Below, one piece after another: positions 15,105 through 28,140 of a stretch of DNA of 64,000 bases. Source of the stretch: Hippasteria phrygiana (Eukaryota; Echinodermata; Asteroidea; Valvatida; Goniasteridae); assembly GCA_037893225.1 (NCBI GenBank), contig JAZGUH010000776.1:124001-188000 (forward strand), written 5' to 3'. Position numbers and translations under genes: made by a program. Each line of letters begins with the position of its first letter. The stretch's first letter is position 1. The notes beneath the pieces are model-generated. The model was not told the origin of the DNA, made no database searches, and saw nothing but the letters and a program-made list of their open reading frames with translations.

Positions 15105-18100
15105 CACTCGAACCGTAACCCTAACACTTGAACTCGAACCGTAACCCTAACACTTGAACTCGAACCTTAACCCTAACACTTGAACTCGAACCTTAACCCT
15201 AACACTTGAACTCGAACCTTAACCCTAACACTTGAACTCGAACCTTAAGCCTAACACTTGAACTCGAACCTTAACCCTAACACTTGAACTCGAACCTTTA
15301 ACCCTAACACTTGAACTCGAACCTTAACTCTAACACTAATTTTAATATTCCTAACTCACTTACTATATTTTTCCCATCAACTTCAGGAGAGATCAACCTC
15401 TGGCTCCTGGCTGTCAAGACCTCGAGGCCACCCAAGATCATCATGGACAGAACTGGAATGGCCTTGTGAGATAGGCAGCATGCAGGCCTAGATCAGCACA
15501 ATAGACCTACGCTGTTTAGTACATGAGTAAGTCTAACACTCACTCTACCTCTGACTCTCCTTCTCTCTTACTCCTGTAACACTCGCACTGTAACACTCGC
15601 ACTGTAACACTCGCACTGTAACACTCGCACTGTAACACTCGCACTGTAACACTCGCACTGTAACACTCGCACTGTAACACTCGCACTGTAACACTCGCAC
15701 TGTAACACTCGCACTGTAACACTCGCACTGTAACACTCGCACTGTAACACTCGCACTGTAACACTTGCACTCGAACCTTAACCCTAACACTTGCACTCGA
15801 ACCTTAACCCTAACACTTGCGCACTCGAACCTTAACCCTAACACTTGCGGACTCGAACCTTAACCCTAACACTTGCGCACTCGAACCTTAACCCTAACAC
15901 TTGAACTCGAACCTTAATCCTAATACTTGAACTCGAACCTTAACCCCAACACTTGAACTCGAACCTTAACCCCAACACTTGAACTCGAACCTTAACCCCA
16001 ACACTTGAACTCGAACCTTAACCCCAACACTTGAACTCGAACCTTAACCCCAACACTTGAACTCGAACCTTAACCCCAACACTTGAACTCGAACCTTAAC
16101 CCCAACACTTGAACTCGAACCTTAACCCCAACACTTGAACTCGAACCTTAACCCCAACACTTGAACTCGAACCTTAACCCCAACACTTGAACTCGAACCT
16201 TAACCCCAACACTTGAACTCGAACCTTAACCCCAACACTTGAACTCGAACCTTAACCCCAACACTTGAACTCGAACCTTAACCCCAACACTTGAACTCGA
16301 ACCTTAACCCCAACACTTGAACTCGAACCTTAACCCCAACACTTGAACTCGAACCTTAACCCCAACACTTGAACTCGAACCTTAACCCCAACACTTGAAC
16401 TCGAACCTTAACCCCAACACTTGAACTCGAACCTTAACCCCAACACTTGAACTCGAACCTTAACCCCAACACTTGAACTCGAACCTTAACCCCAACACTT
16501 GAACTCGAACCTTAATCCCAACACTTGAACTCGAACCTTAACCCCAACACTTGAACTCGAACCTTAACCCCAACACTTGAACTCGAACCTTAACCCTAAC
16601 TCTTGAACTCGAACCTTAACCCTAACTCTTGAACTCGAACCTTAACCCTAACACTTGAACTCGAACCTTTAACCCTAACACTTGAACTCGAACCTTAACT
16701 CTAACAGTAATTTTAATATTCCTAACTCACTATATTTTTCCATCAACTTCAGGAGAGATCAACCTCTGGCTCCTGGCTGTCAAGACCTCGAGGCCACCCA
16801 AGATCATCGTGGACAGAACTGGAATGGCCTTGTGAGATAGACAGCATGCAGGCTTAGATCAGCACAATAGCCCTACGCTGTTTAGTAGATGAGTAAGTCT
16901 AACACTCTCTCTACCTCTGACTCTCCTTCTTTCCTACTCTCACATTCTAACCCGAACACTAGCACTTGCACTGTAACACTTGCACTGTAACACTTGCACT
17001 GTAACACTTGCACTGTAACACTTGCACTGTAACACTCGCACTGTAACACTCGCACTGTAACACTCGCACTGTAACACTCGCACTGTAACACTTGCACTCG
17101 AACCTTAACCCTAACACTTGTGCACTCGAACCTTAACCCTAACACTTGCGCACTCGAACCTTAACCCTAACACTTGCGCAGTCGAACCTTAACCCTAACA
17201 CTTGCGCACTCGAACCTTAACCCTAACACTTGAACTCGAACCTTAACCCTAACACTTGAACTCGAACCTTAACCCTAACACTTGAACTCGAACCTTAACC
17301 CTAACACTTGAACTCGAACCTTAACCCTAACACTTGAACTCGAACCTTGACCCTAACACTTGAACTCGAACCTTTAACCCTAACACTTGATCTCGAACCT
17401 TAACCCTAACACTTGAACTCGAACCTTAACCCTAACACTTGAACTCGAACCTTGACCCTAACACTTGAACTCGAACCTTTAACCCTAACACTTGAACTCG
17501 AACCTTAACTCTAACACTAATTTTAATATTCCTAACTCACTTAATATATTTTTCCCATCAACTTCAGGAGAGATCAACCTCTGGCTCCTGGCTGTCAAGA
17601 CCTCGAGGCCACCCAAGATCATCATGGACAGAACTGGAATGGCCTTGTGAGATAGACAGCATGCAGGCCTAGATCAGCACAATAGCCCTACGCTGTTTAG
17701 TAGATGAGTAAGTCTAACACTCTCTCTACCTCTGACTCTCCTTCTTTCCTACTCTCACATTCTAACCCGAACACTAGCACTTGCACTGTAACACTTGCAC
17801 TGTAACACTTGCACTGTAACACTTGCACTGTAACACTTGCACTGTAACACTCGCACTGTAACACTCGCACTGTAACACTTGCACTGTAACACTTGCACTG
17901 TAACACTTGAACTCGAACCTTAACCCCAACACTTGAACTCGAACCTTAACCCCAACACTTGAACTCGAACCTTAACCCCAACACTTGAACTCGAACCTTA
18001 ACCCCAACACTTGAACTCGAACCTTAACCCCAACACTTGAACTCGAACCTTAACCCCAACACTTGAACTCGAACCTTAACCCCAACACCTGAACTCGAAC

Positions 18101-21100
18101 CTTAATCCCAACACTTGAACTCGAACCTTAACCCCAACACTTGAACTCGAACCTTAACCCTAACACTTGAACTCGAACCTTAACCCTAACTCTTGAACTC
18201 GAACCTTAACCCTAACTCTTGAACTCGAACCTTAACCCTAACACTTGAACTCGAACCTTTAACCCTAACACTTGAACTCGAACCTTAACTCTAACAGTAA
18301 TTTTAATATTCCTAACTCACTATATTTTTCCATCAACTTCAGGAGAGATCAACCTCTGGCTCCTGGCTGTCAAGACCTCGAGGCCACCCAAGATCATCGT
18401 GGACAGAACTGGAATGGCCTTGTGAGATAGACAGCATGCAGGCTTAGATCAGCACAATAGCCCTACGCTGTTTAGTAGATGAGTAAGTCTAACACTCTCT
18501 CTACCTCTGACTCTCCTTCTTTCCTACTCTCACATTCTAACCCGAACACTAGCACTTGCACTGTAACACTTGCACTGTAACACTTGCACTGTAACACTTG
18601 CACTGTAACACTTGCACTGTAACACTCGCACTGTAACACTCGCACTGTAACACTCGCACTGTAACACTCGCACTGTAACACTCGCACTGTAACACTCGCA
18701 CTGTAACACTCGCACTGTAACACTCGCACTGTAACACTTGCACTCGAACCTTAACCCTAACACTTGTGCACTCGAACCTTAACCCTAACACTTGCGCACT
18801 CGAACCTTAACCCTAACACTTGCGCAGTCGAACCTTAACCCTAACACTTGCGCACTCGAACCTTAACCCTAACACTTGAACTCGAACCTTAACCCTAACA
18901 CTTGAACTCGAACCTTAACCCTAACACTTGAACTCGAACCTTGACCCTAACACTTGAACTCGAACCTTGACCCTAACACTTGAACTCGAACCTTGACCCT
19001 AACACTTGAACTCGAACCTTTAACCCTAACACTTGATCTCGAACCTTAACCCTAACACTTGAACTCGAACCTTAACCCTAACACTTGAACTCGAACCTTG
19101 ACCCTAACACTTGAACTCGAACCTTTAACCCTAACACTTGAACTCGAACCTTAACTCTAACACTAATTTTAATATTCCTAACTCACTTAATATATTTTTC
19201 CCATCAACTTCAGGAGAGATCAACCTCTGGCTCCTGGCTGTCAAGACCTCGAGGCCACCCAAGATCATCATGGACAGAACTGGAATGGCCTTGTGAGATA
19301 GACAGCATGCAGGCCTAGATCAGCACAATAGACGTACGCTGTTTAGTACATGAGTAAGTCTAACACTCACTCTACCTCTGACTCTCCTTCTCTCTTACTC
19401 CTGTAACACTGGCACTGTAACACTCGCACTGTAACACTCGCACTGTAACACTCGCACTGTAACACTCGCACTGTAACACTCGCACTGTAACACTCGCACT
19501 GTAACACTCGCACTGTAACACTCGCACTGTAACACTCGCACTGTAACACTCGCACTGTAACACTCGCACTGTAACACTCGCACTGTAACACTCGCACTGT
19601 AACACTCGCACTGTAACACTTGCACTCGAACCTTAACCCTAACACTTGAACTCGAACCTTAACCCTAACACTTGAACTCGAACCTTAACCCTAACACTTG
19701 AACTCGAACCTTAACCCTAACACTTGAACTCGAACCTTAACCCTAACTCTTGAACTCGAACCTTAACCCTAACACTTGAACTCGAACCTTTAACCCTAAC
19801 ACTTGAACTCGAACCTTAACTCTAACAGTAATTTTAATATTCCTAACTCACTTACTATATTTTTCCATCAACTTCAGGAGAGATCAACCTCTGGCTCCTG
19901 GCTGTCAAGACCTCGAGGCCACCCAAGATCATCGTGGACAGAACTGGAATGGCCTTGTGAGATAGACAGCATGCAGGCTTAGATCAGCACAATAGCCCTA
20001 CGCTGTTTAGTAGATGAGTAAGTCTAACACTCTCTCTACCTCTGACTCTCCTTCTTTCTTACTCTCACATTCTAACCCGAACACTAGCACTTGCACTGTA
20101 ACACTTGCACTGTAACACTTGCACTGTAACACTTGCACTGTAACACTTGCACTGTAACACTTGCACTGTAACACTTGCACTGTAACACTTGCACTGTAAC
20201 ACTTGCACTGTAACACTTGCACTGTAACACTCGCACTGTAACACTCGCACTGTAACACTCGCACTGTAACACTCGCACTGTAACACTCGCACTGTAACAC
20301 TCGCACTGTAACACTCGCACTGTAACACTCGCACTGTAACACTTGCACTGTAACACTTGCACTCGAACCTTAACCCTAACACTTGCGCACTCGAACCTTA
20401 ACCCTAACACTTGCGCACTCGAACCTTAACCCTAACACTTGCGCAGTCGAACCTTAACCCTAACACTTGAACTCGAACCTTAACCCTAACACTTGAACTC
20501 GAACCTTAACCCTAACACTTGAACTCAAACCCTTAACTCTAACACCAATTTTAATATTCCTAACTCGCTTACTATATTTTTCCATCAACTTTAGGAGAGA
20601 TGAACCTCTGGCTCCTGGCTGTCAAGACCTCAAGGCCACCCAAGATCATCATGGACAGAACTGGAATGGCCTTGTGAGATAGACAGCATGCAGGCTTAGA
20701 TCAGCACAATAGCCCTACGCTGTTTAGTAGATGAGTAAGTCTAACACTCTCTCTACCTCTGACTCTCCTTCTTTCTTACTCTCACATTCTAACCCGATCA
20801 CTAGCACTTGCACTGTAACACTTGCATTGTAACACTTGAACTGTAAGACTTGCACTGTAACACTTGCACTGTAACACTTGCACTCGAACCTTAACCCTAA
20901 CACTTGCACTCGAACCTTAACCCTAACACTTGCACTCGAACCTTAACCCTAACACTTGCACTCGAACCTTAACCCTAACACTTGCGCACTCGAACCTTAA
21001 CCCTAACACTTGCGCACTCGAACCTTAACCCTAACACTTGAACTCGAACCTTAATCCTAACACTTGAACTCGAACCTTAACCCTAACACTTGAACTCGAA

Positions 21101-24100
21101 CCTTAACCCTAACACTTGAACTCGAACCTTAACCCTAACACTTGAACTCGAACCTTAACCCTAACTCTTGAACTCGAACCTTAACCCTAACACTTGAACT
21201 CGAACCTTTAACCCTAACACTTGAACTCGAACCTTAACTCTAACAGTAATTTTAATATTCCTAACTCACTTACTATATTTTTCCATCAACTTCAGGAGAG
21301 ATCAACCTCTGGCTCCTGGCTGTCAAGACCTCGAGGCCACCCAAGATCATCGTGGACAGAACTGGAATGGCCTTGTGAGATAGACAGCATGCAGGCTTAG
21401 ATCAGCACAATAGCCCTACGCTGTTTAGTAGATGAGTAAGTCTAACACTCTCTCTACCTCTGACTCTCCTTCTTTCTTACTCTCACATTCTAACCCGAAC
21501 ACTAGCACTTGCACTGTAACACTTGCACTGTAACACTTGCACTGTAACACTTGCACTGTAACACTTGCACTGTAACACTTGCACTGTAACACTTGCACTG
21601 TAACACTTGCACTGTAACACTTGCACTGTAACACTTGCACTGTAACACTTGCACTGTAACACTCGCACTGTAACACTCGCACTGTAACACTTGCACTGTA
21701 ACACTTGCACTCGAACCTTAACCCTAACACTTGCGCACTCGAACCTTAACCCTAACACTTGCGCACTCGAACCTTAACCCTAACACTTGCGCAGTCGAAC
21801 CTTAACCCTAACACTTGCGCACTCGAACCTTAACCCTAACACTTGAACTCGAACCTTAACCCTAACACTTGAACTCGAACCATAACCCTAACACTTGAAC
21901 TCGAACCTTAACCCTAACACTTGAACTCGAACCTTAACCCTAACACTTGAACTCGAACCTTGACCCTAACACTTGAACTCGAACCTTTAACCCTAACACT
22001 TGAACTCGAACCTTAACTCTAACACTAATTTTAATATTCCTAACTCACTTAATATATTTTTCCCATCAACTTCAGGAGAGATCAACCTCTGGCTCCTGGC
22101 TGTCAAGACCTCGAGGCCACCCAAGATCATCATGGACAGAACTGGAATGGCCTTGTGAGATAGACAGCATGCAGGCCTAGATCAGCACAATAGACCTACG
22201 CTGTTTAGTACATGAGTAAGTCTAACACTCACTCTACCTCTGACTCTCCTTCTCTCTTACTCCTGTAACACTTGCACTGTAACACTCGCACTGTAACACT
22301 CGCACTGTAACACTCGCACTGTAACACTCGCACTGTAACACTCGCACTGTAACACTCGCACTGTAACACTCGCACTCGAACCTTAACCCTAACACTTGAA
22401 CTCGAACCTTAACCCTAACACTTGAACTCGAACCTTAACCCTAACACTTGAACTCGAACCTTTAACCCTAACACTTGAACTCGAACCTTAACTCTAACAG
22501 TAATTTTAATATTCCTAACTCACTTACTATATTTTTCCATCAACTTCAGGAGAGATCAACCTCTGGCTCCTGGCTGTCAAGACCTCGAGGCCACCCAAGA
22601 TCATCGTGGACAGAACTGGAATGGCCTTGTGAGATAGACAGCATGCAGGCTTAGATCAGCACAATAGCCCTACGCTGTTTAGTAGATGAGTAAGTCTAAC
22701 ACTCTCTCTACCTCTGACTCTCCTTCTTTCTTACTCTCACATTCTAACCCGAACACTAGCACTTGCACTGTAACACTTGCACTGTAACACTTGCACTGTA
22801 ACACTTGCACTGTAACACTTGCACTGTAACACTTGCACTGTAACACTTGCACTGTAACACTCGCACTGTAACACTCGCACTGTAACACTCGCACTGTAAC
22901 ACTCGCACTGTAACACTCGCACTGTAACACTCGCACTGTAACACTTGCACTGTAACACTTGCACTGTAACACTTGCACTGTAACACTTGCACTCGAACCT
23001 TAACCCTAACACTTGCGCACTCGAACCTTAACCCTAACACTTGCGCAGTCGAACCTTAACCCTAACACTTGCGCACTCGAACCTTAACCCTAACACTTGA
23101 ACTCGAACCTTAACCCTAACACTTGAACTCGAACCATAACCCTAACACTTGAACTCGAACCTTAACCCTAACACTTGAACTCGAACCTTGACCCTAACAC
23201 TTGAACTCGAACCTTTAACCCTAACACTTGAACTCGAACCTTAACTCTAACACTAATTTTAATATTCCTAACTCACTTAATATATTTTTCCCATCAACTT
23301 CAGGAGAGATCAACCTCTGGCTCCTGGCTGTCAAGACCTCGAGGCCACCCAAGATCATCATGGACAGAACTGGAATGGCCTTGTGAGATAGACAGCATGC
23401 AGGCCTAGATCAGCACAATAGACCTACGCTGTTTAGTACATGAGTAAGTCTAACACTCACTCTACCTCTGACTCTCCTTCTCTCTTACTCCTGTAACACT
23501 TGCACTGTAACACTCGCACTGTAACACTCGCACTGTAACACTCGCACTGTAACACTCGCACTGTAACACTCGCACTGTAACACTCGCACTGTAACACTCG
23601 CACTGTAACACTTGCACTCGAACCTTAACCCTACCACTTGAACTCGAACCTTAACCCTAACACTTGAACTCGAACCTTAACCCTAACACTTGAACTCGAA
23701 CCTTAACCCTAACACTTGACCCTAACACTTGAACTCGAACCTTAACCCTAACACTTGAACTCGAACCTTAACCCTAACACTTGAACTCGAACCTTAACCC
23801 TAACACTTGAACTCAAACCCTTAACTCTAACACCAATTTTAATATTCCTAACTCGCTTACTATATTTTTCCATCAACTTTAGGAGAGATGAACCTCTGGC
23901 TCCTGGCTGTCAAGACCTCAAGGCCACCCAAGATCATCATGGACAGAACTGGAATGGCCTTGTGAGATAGACAGCATGCAGGCTTAGATCAGCACAATAG
24001 CCCTACGCTGTTTAGTAGATGAGTAAGTCTAACACTCACTCTACCTCTGACTCTCCTTCTCTCTTACTCCTGTAACACTCGCACTGTAACACTCGCACTG

Positions 24101-26205
24101 TAACACTCGCACTGTAACACTCGCACTGTAACACTCGCACTGTAACACTCGCACTGTAACACTCGCACTGTAACACTCGCACTGTAACACTCGCACTGTA
24201 ACACTCGCACTGTAACACTCGCACTGTAACACTCGCACTGTAACACTTGAACTCGAACCGTAACCCTAACACTTGAACTCGAACCGTAACCCTAACACTT
24301 GAACTCGAACCGTAACCCTAACACTTGAACTCGAACCGTAACCCTAACACTTGAACTCGAACCGTAACCCTAACACTTGAACTCGAACCGTAACCCTAAC
24401 ACTTGAACTCGAACCTTAACCCTAACACTTGAACTCGAACCTTAACCCTAACACTTGAACTCGAACCTTAACCCTAACACTTGAACTCGAACCTTAACCC
24501 TAACACTTGAACTCAAACCCTTAACTCTAACACCAATTTTAATATTCCTAACTCGCTTACTATATTTTTCCATCAACTTTAGGAGAGATGAACCTCTGGC
24601 TCCTGGCTGTCAAGACCTCAAGGCCACCCAAGATCATCATGGACAGAACTGGAATGGCCTTGTGAGATAGACAGCATGCAGGCTTAGATCAGCACAATAG
24701 CCCTACGCTGTTTAGTAGATGAGTAAGTCTAACACTCTCTCTACCTCTGACTCTCCTTCTTTCTTACTCTCACATTCTAACCCGATCACTAGCACTTGCA
24801 CTGTAACACTTGCACTGTAACACTTGAACTGTAAGACTTGCACTGTAACACTTGCACTGTAACACTTGCACTCGAACCTTAACCCTAACACTTCCACTCG
24901 AACCTTAACCCTAACACTTGCACTCGAACCTTAACCCTAACACTTGCGCACTCGAACCTTAACCCTAACACTTGCGCACTCGAACCTTAACCCTAACACT
25001 TGAACTCGAACCTTAATCCTAACACTTGAACTCGAACCTTAACCCTAACACTTGAACTCGAACCTTAACCCTAACACTTGAACTCGAACCTTTAACCCTA
25101 ACACTTGAACTCGAACCTTAACTCTAACAGTAATTTTAATATTCCTAACTCACTTACTATATTTTTCCATCAACTTCAGGAGAGATCAACCTCTGGCTCC
25201 TGGCTGTCAAGACCTCGAGGCCACCCAAGATCATCGTGGACAGAACTGGAATGGCCTTGTGAGATAGACAGCATGCAGGCTTAGATCAGCACAATAGCCC
25301 TACGCTGTTTAGGAGATGAGTAAGTCTAACACTCTCTCTACCTCTGACTCTCCTTCTTTCTTACTCTCACATTCTAACCCGAACACTAGCACTTGCACTG
25401 TAACACTTGCACTGTAACACTTGCACTGTAACACTTGCACTGTAACACTTGCACTGTAACACTTGCACTGTAACACTCGCACTGTAACACTCGCACTGTA
25501 ACACTCGCACTGTAACACTTGCACTGTAACACTTGCACTCGAACCTTAACCCTAACACTTGCGCACTCGAACCTTAACCCTAACACTTGCGCAGTCGAAC
25601 CTTAACCCTAACACTTGCGCAGTCGAACCTTAACCCTAACACTTGCGCACTCGAACCTTAACCCTAACACTTGAACTCGAACCTTAACCCTAACACTTGA
25701 ACTCGAACCTTAATCCTAACACTTGAACTCGAACCTTAATCCTAACACTTGAACTCGAACCTTAATCCTAACACTTGAACACGAACCTTAACCCTAACAC
25801 TTGAACTCGAACCTTAACCCTAACACTTGAACTCGAACCTTAACCCTAACACTTGAACTCGAACCTTAACCCTAACACTTGAACTCGAACCTTAACCCTA
25901 ACACTTGAACTCGAACCTTTAACCCTAACACTTGAACTCGAACCCTTAACTCTAACACTAATTTTAATATTCCTAACTCGCTTACTATATTTTTCCATCA
26001 ACTTTAGGAGAGATGAACCTCTGGCTCCTGGCTGTCAAGACCTCGAGGCCACCCAAGATCATAATGGACAGAACTGGAATGGCCTTGTGAGATAGACAGC
26101 ATGCAGGCTTAGATCAGCACAATAGACCTACGCTGTTTAGTAGATGAGTAAGTCAAACACTCTCTCTACCTCTGACTCTCCCGATCACTAGCACTTGCAC
26201 TGTAA

Positions 26206-26490
26206 CACTTGCACCGTAAACACTTGCACCGTAAACACTTGCACCGTAAACACTTGCACCGTAAACACTTGCACCGTAAACACTTGCACCGTAAACACTT
26301 GCACCGTAAACACTTGCACCGTAAACACTTGCACCGTAAACACTTGCACCGTAAACACTTGCACCGTAAACACTTGCACCGTAAACACTTGCACCGTAAA
26401 CACTTGCACCGTAAACACTTGCACCGTAAACACTTGCACCGTAAACACTTGCACCGTAAACACTTGCACCGTAAACACTTGCACCGTAAA
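26206..26490. repeat. 15-bp minisatellite, 19 identical units
   Basis: Nineteen identical units of CACTTGCACCGTAAA sit in core copy 36/37. The unit is the array's usual 14-mer with CTGTAA changed to CCGTAAA. The added A makes the period 15, divisible by three, so all frames give short peptide repeats (HRKHL and NTCTV on the + strand, GASVY on the - strand). Perfect identity across 285 bp implies a very recent expansion. A 143-codon open frame on the + strand runs through it into the next core; there is no support for it as a gene. Confidence 0.93.
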
Positions 26491-27522
26491 CACTTGACTC
26501 TAACACACATTTTAATATTCCTAACTCGCTTACTCTATTTTTCCATCAACTTCAGGAGAGATGAACTTCAGGAGAGATCAACATCTGGCTCCTTGAGGCC
26601 ACCCAAGATCATCATCATGGACAGAACTGGAATGGCCTAGTGAGATAGACAGCATGCAGGCCTAGATCAGCACAATAGACCTACGCTGTTTAGTACATGA
26701 GTAAGTCTAACACTCACTCTACCTCTGACTCTCCTTCTCTCTTACTCCTGTAACACTTGCACTGTAACACTTTCACTGTAACACTTGCACTGTAACACTT
26801 GCACTGTAACACTTGCACTGTAACACTTGCACTGTAACACTTGCACTGTAACACTTGCACTGTAACACTTGCACTGTAACAATTGCACTGTAACAATTGC
26901 ACTGTAACAATTGCACTGTAACACTTGCACTCGAACCTTAACCCTAATACTTGCACTCGAACCTTAACCCTAACACTTGCACTCGAACCTTAACCCTAAC
27001 ACTTGCACTGTAACACTTGAACTCAAACCCTTAACTCTAACACAAATTTTAATATTCCTAACTCGCTTACTCTATTTTTCCATCAACTTCAGGAGAGATC
27101 AACTTCAGGAGAGATCAACATCTGGCTCCTGGCTGTCAAGACCTTGAGGCCACCCAAGATCATCATCATGGACAGAACTGGAATGGCCTAGTGAGATAGA
27201 CAACATGCAGGCCTGGATCAGCACAAAAGACCTACGCTGTTTAGTAGATGAGTAAGTCTAACACTCACTCTACCTCTGACTCTCCTTCTCTCTTACTCTC
27301 ACAATCTACCGATCACTAGCACTTGCACTGTAACACTTGCACTGTAACACTTGCACTGTAACACTTGCACTGTAACACTTGCACTGTAACACTTGCACTG
27401 TAACACTTGCACTGTAACACTTGCACTCGAACCTTAACCCTAACACTTGAACTCAAACCCTTAACTCTAACACAAATTTTAATATTCCTAACTCGCTTAC
27501 TCTATTTTTCCATTGTTTTCAG

Positions 27523-27601
27523 GAGAGATCAACATCCGGCTCCTGGCTGTCAAGACCTCGAGGCCACCCAGGATCATCATGGACCGAACTGGAATGGCCT
27601 G
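27523..27601 (+). other. Exon-like 79-nt core, right-most array copy
   Basis: This is the last and cleanest copy of the exon-like block found in every core. It follows a pyrimidine-rich stretch ending in TTTTCAG and is followed by GTGAG. In the reading gag-atc-aac it is open throughout and includes the residues LLAVKTSRPPRIIMDRTGMA. All array copies keep an AG before the block and GTGAG after it. In most array copies the same reading reaches TGA at the donor position. No protein family was recognised, and use as a real exon is inferred, not shown. Confidence 0.45.
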
Positions 27602-27662
27602 GTGAGATAGACAGCATGCAGGCCTAGATCAGCACAATAGACCTACGCTGTTTAGTAGATGA

Positions 27663-27707
27663 GTAAGTCTAACACTCTCTCTACCTCTGACTCTCCTTCT
27701 CTCTTAG
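27663..27707 (+). other. Splice-like donor and acceptor at the right edge of the array
   Basis: GA|GTAAGT at 27661-27668 is followed by a strong pyrimidine tract ending in CTCTCTTAG at 27707, where the satellite similarity stops. Array copies have the same donor-like GTAAGT, but the corresponding pyrimidine tract runs into CTCTTACTC or CTCTTACTCCTG and lacks AG. A 45-nt intron would be unusually short for most animals, so this may be an acceptor for an intron that starts further upstream, or a chance match. Confidence 0.3.
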
Positions 27708-28140
27708 ACTTGTGTATCACGGGTAGAGGTCAGTGCATGACATATAAGCCAGGTAAACGGCTCTTTCAAGGTTGCCCAAGTTTCAAATTCTTAGCTATGA
27801 GATATGACTTTAGAGAGGCACGAGTCCCTCAGGCGATCTGAATTTTTTGCACTTATGGCATAGTCCGCGAGAGACGGAAAGTTACCCACGAGTGGTTGTT
27901 TTCATTATCTGTGGTCTATCGCATATATATATACGACCAAATCGTAAACGGTGAACATTGAAATAATGACGAAACACGATGTCATGAGCCCACGAGAGGC
28001 CGAACGTTTCTTGCTCATGAGCAACGGCAGTTTTACGCATGAACACCTTCACGTCTGTTGAAATGGTTTATTATTCAGACAACTTTACCCGACCGTAATA
28101 TCCAAATTAACCAAACATGTATGTTTTCCAGATGTACTGA
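27708..28140. other. Spacer between satellite array and recombinase gene
   Basis: Single-copy sequence in this window with no recognisable gene. It contains a short (AT)n run near 27924-27932. TGTTTTCCAG at 28122-28131 is a possible splice acceptor immediately before the recombinase start. The sequence may be the 5' flank of the recombinase element. Confidence 0.5.

Larger units (their letters stand above)
1..27707. repeat. Higher-order satellite array: exon-like cores plus two minisatellites
   Basis: About 39 copies of a ~240 bp core are separated by 14-bp and 26-bp minisatellite blocks, with an average repeat spacing near 720 bp. Cores start near 1, 781, 1470, 2115, 2775, 3645, 4411, 5048, 5938, 6838, 7466, 8246, 8935, 9577, 10168, 10735, 11671, 12266, 12975, 13600, 14633, 15331, 16700, 17511, 18290, 19157, 19820, 20541, 21241, 22021, 22495, 23247, 23828, 24528, 25125, 25950, 26500, 27038 and 27468. 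At least three core subtypes alternate. They differ at linked sites: agagatGaacc or agagatCaacc, catcATgg or catcGTgg, and tagtaGatgag or tagtaCatgag. The three right-most cores are the most divergent, as is usual at the edge of a satellite. The array continues off the left edge. No gene is supported inside it. Confidence 0.95.

Noticed and set aside
1..27707. Regular repeats that might suggest a CRISPR array
   Set aside because: Units are contiguous tandem minisatellites without unique spacers, in an animal-type genome and without cas genes.
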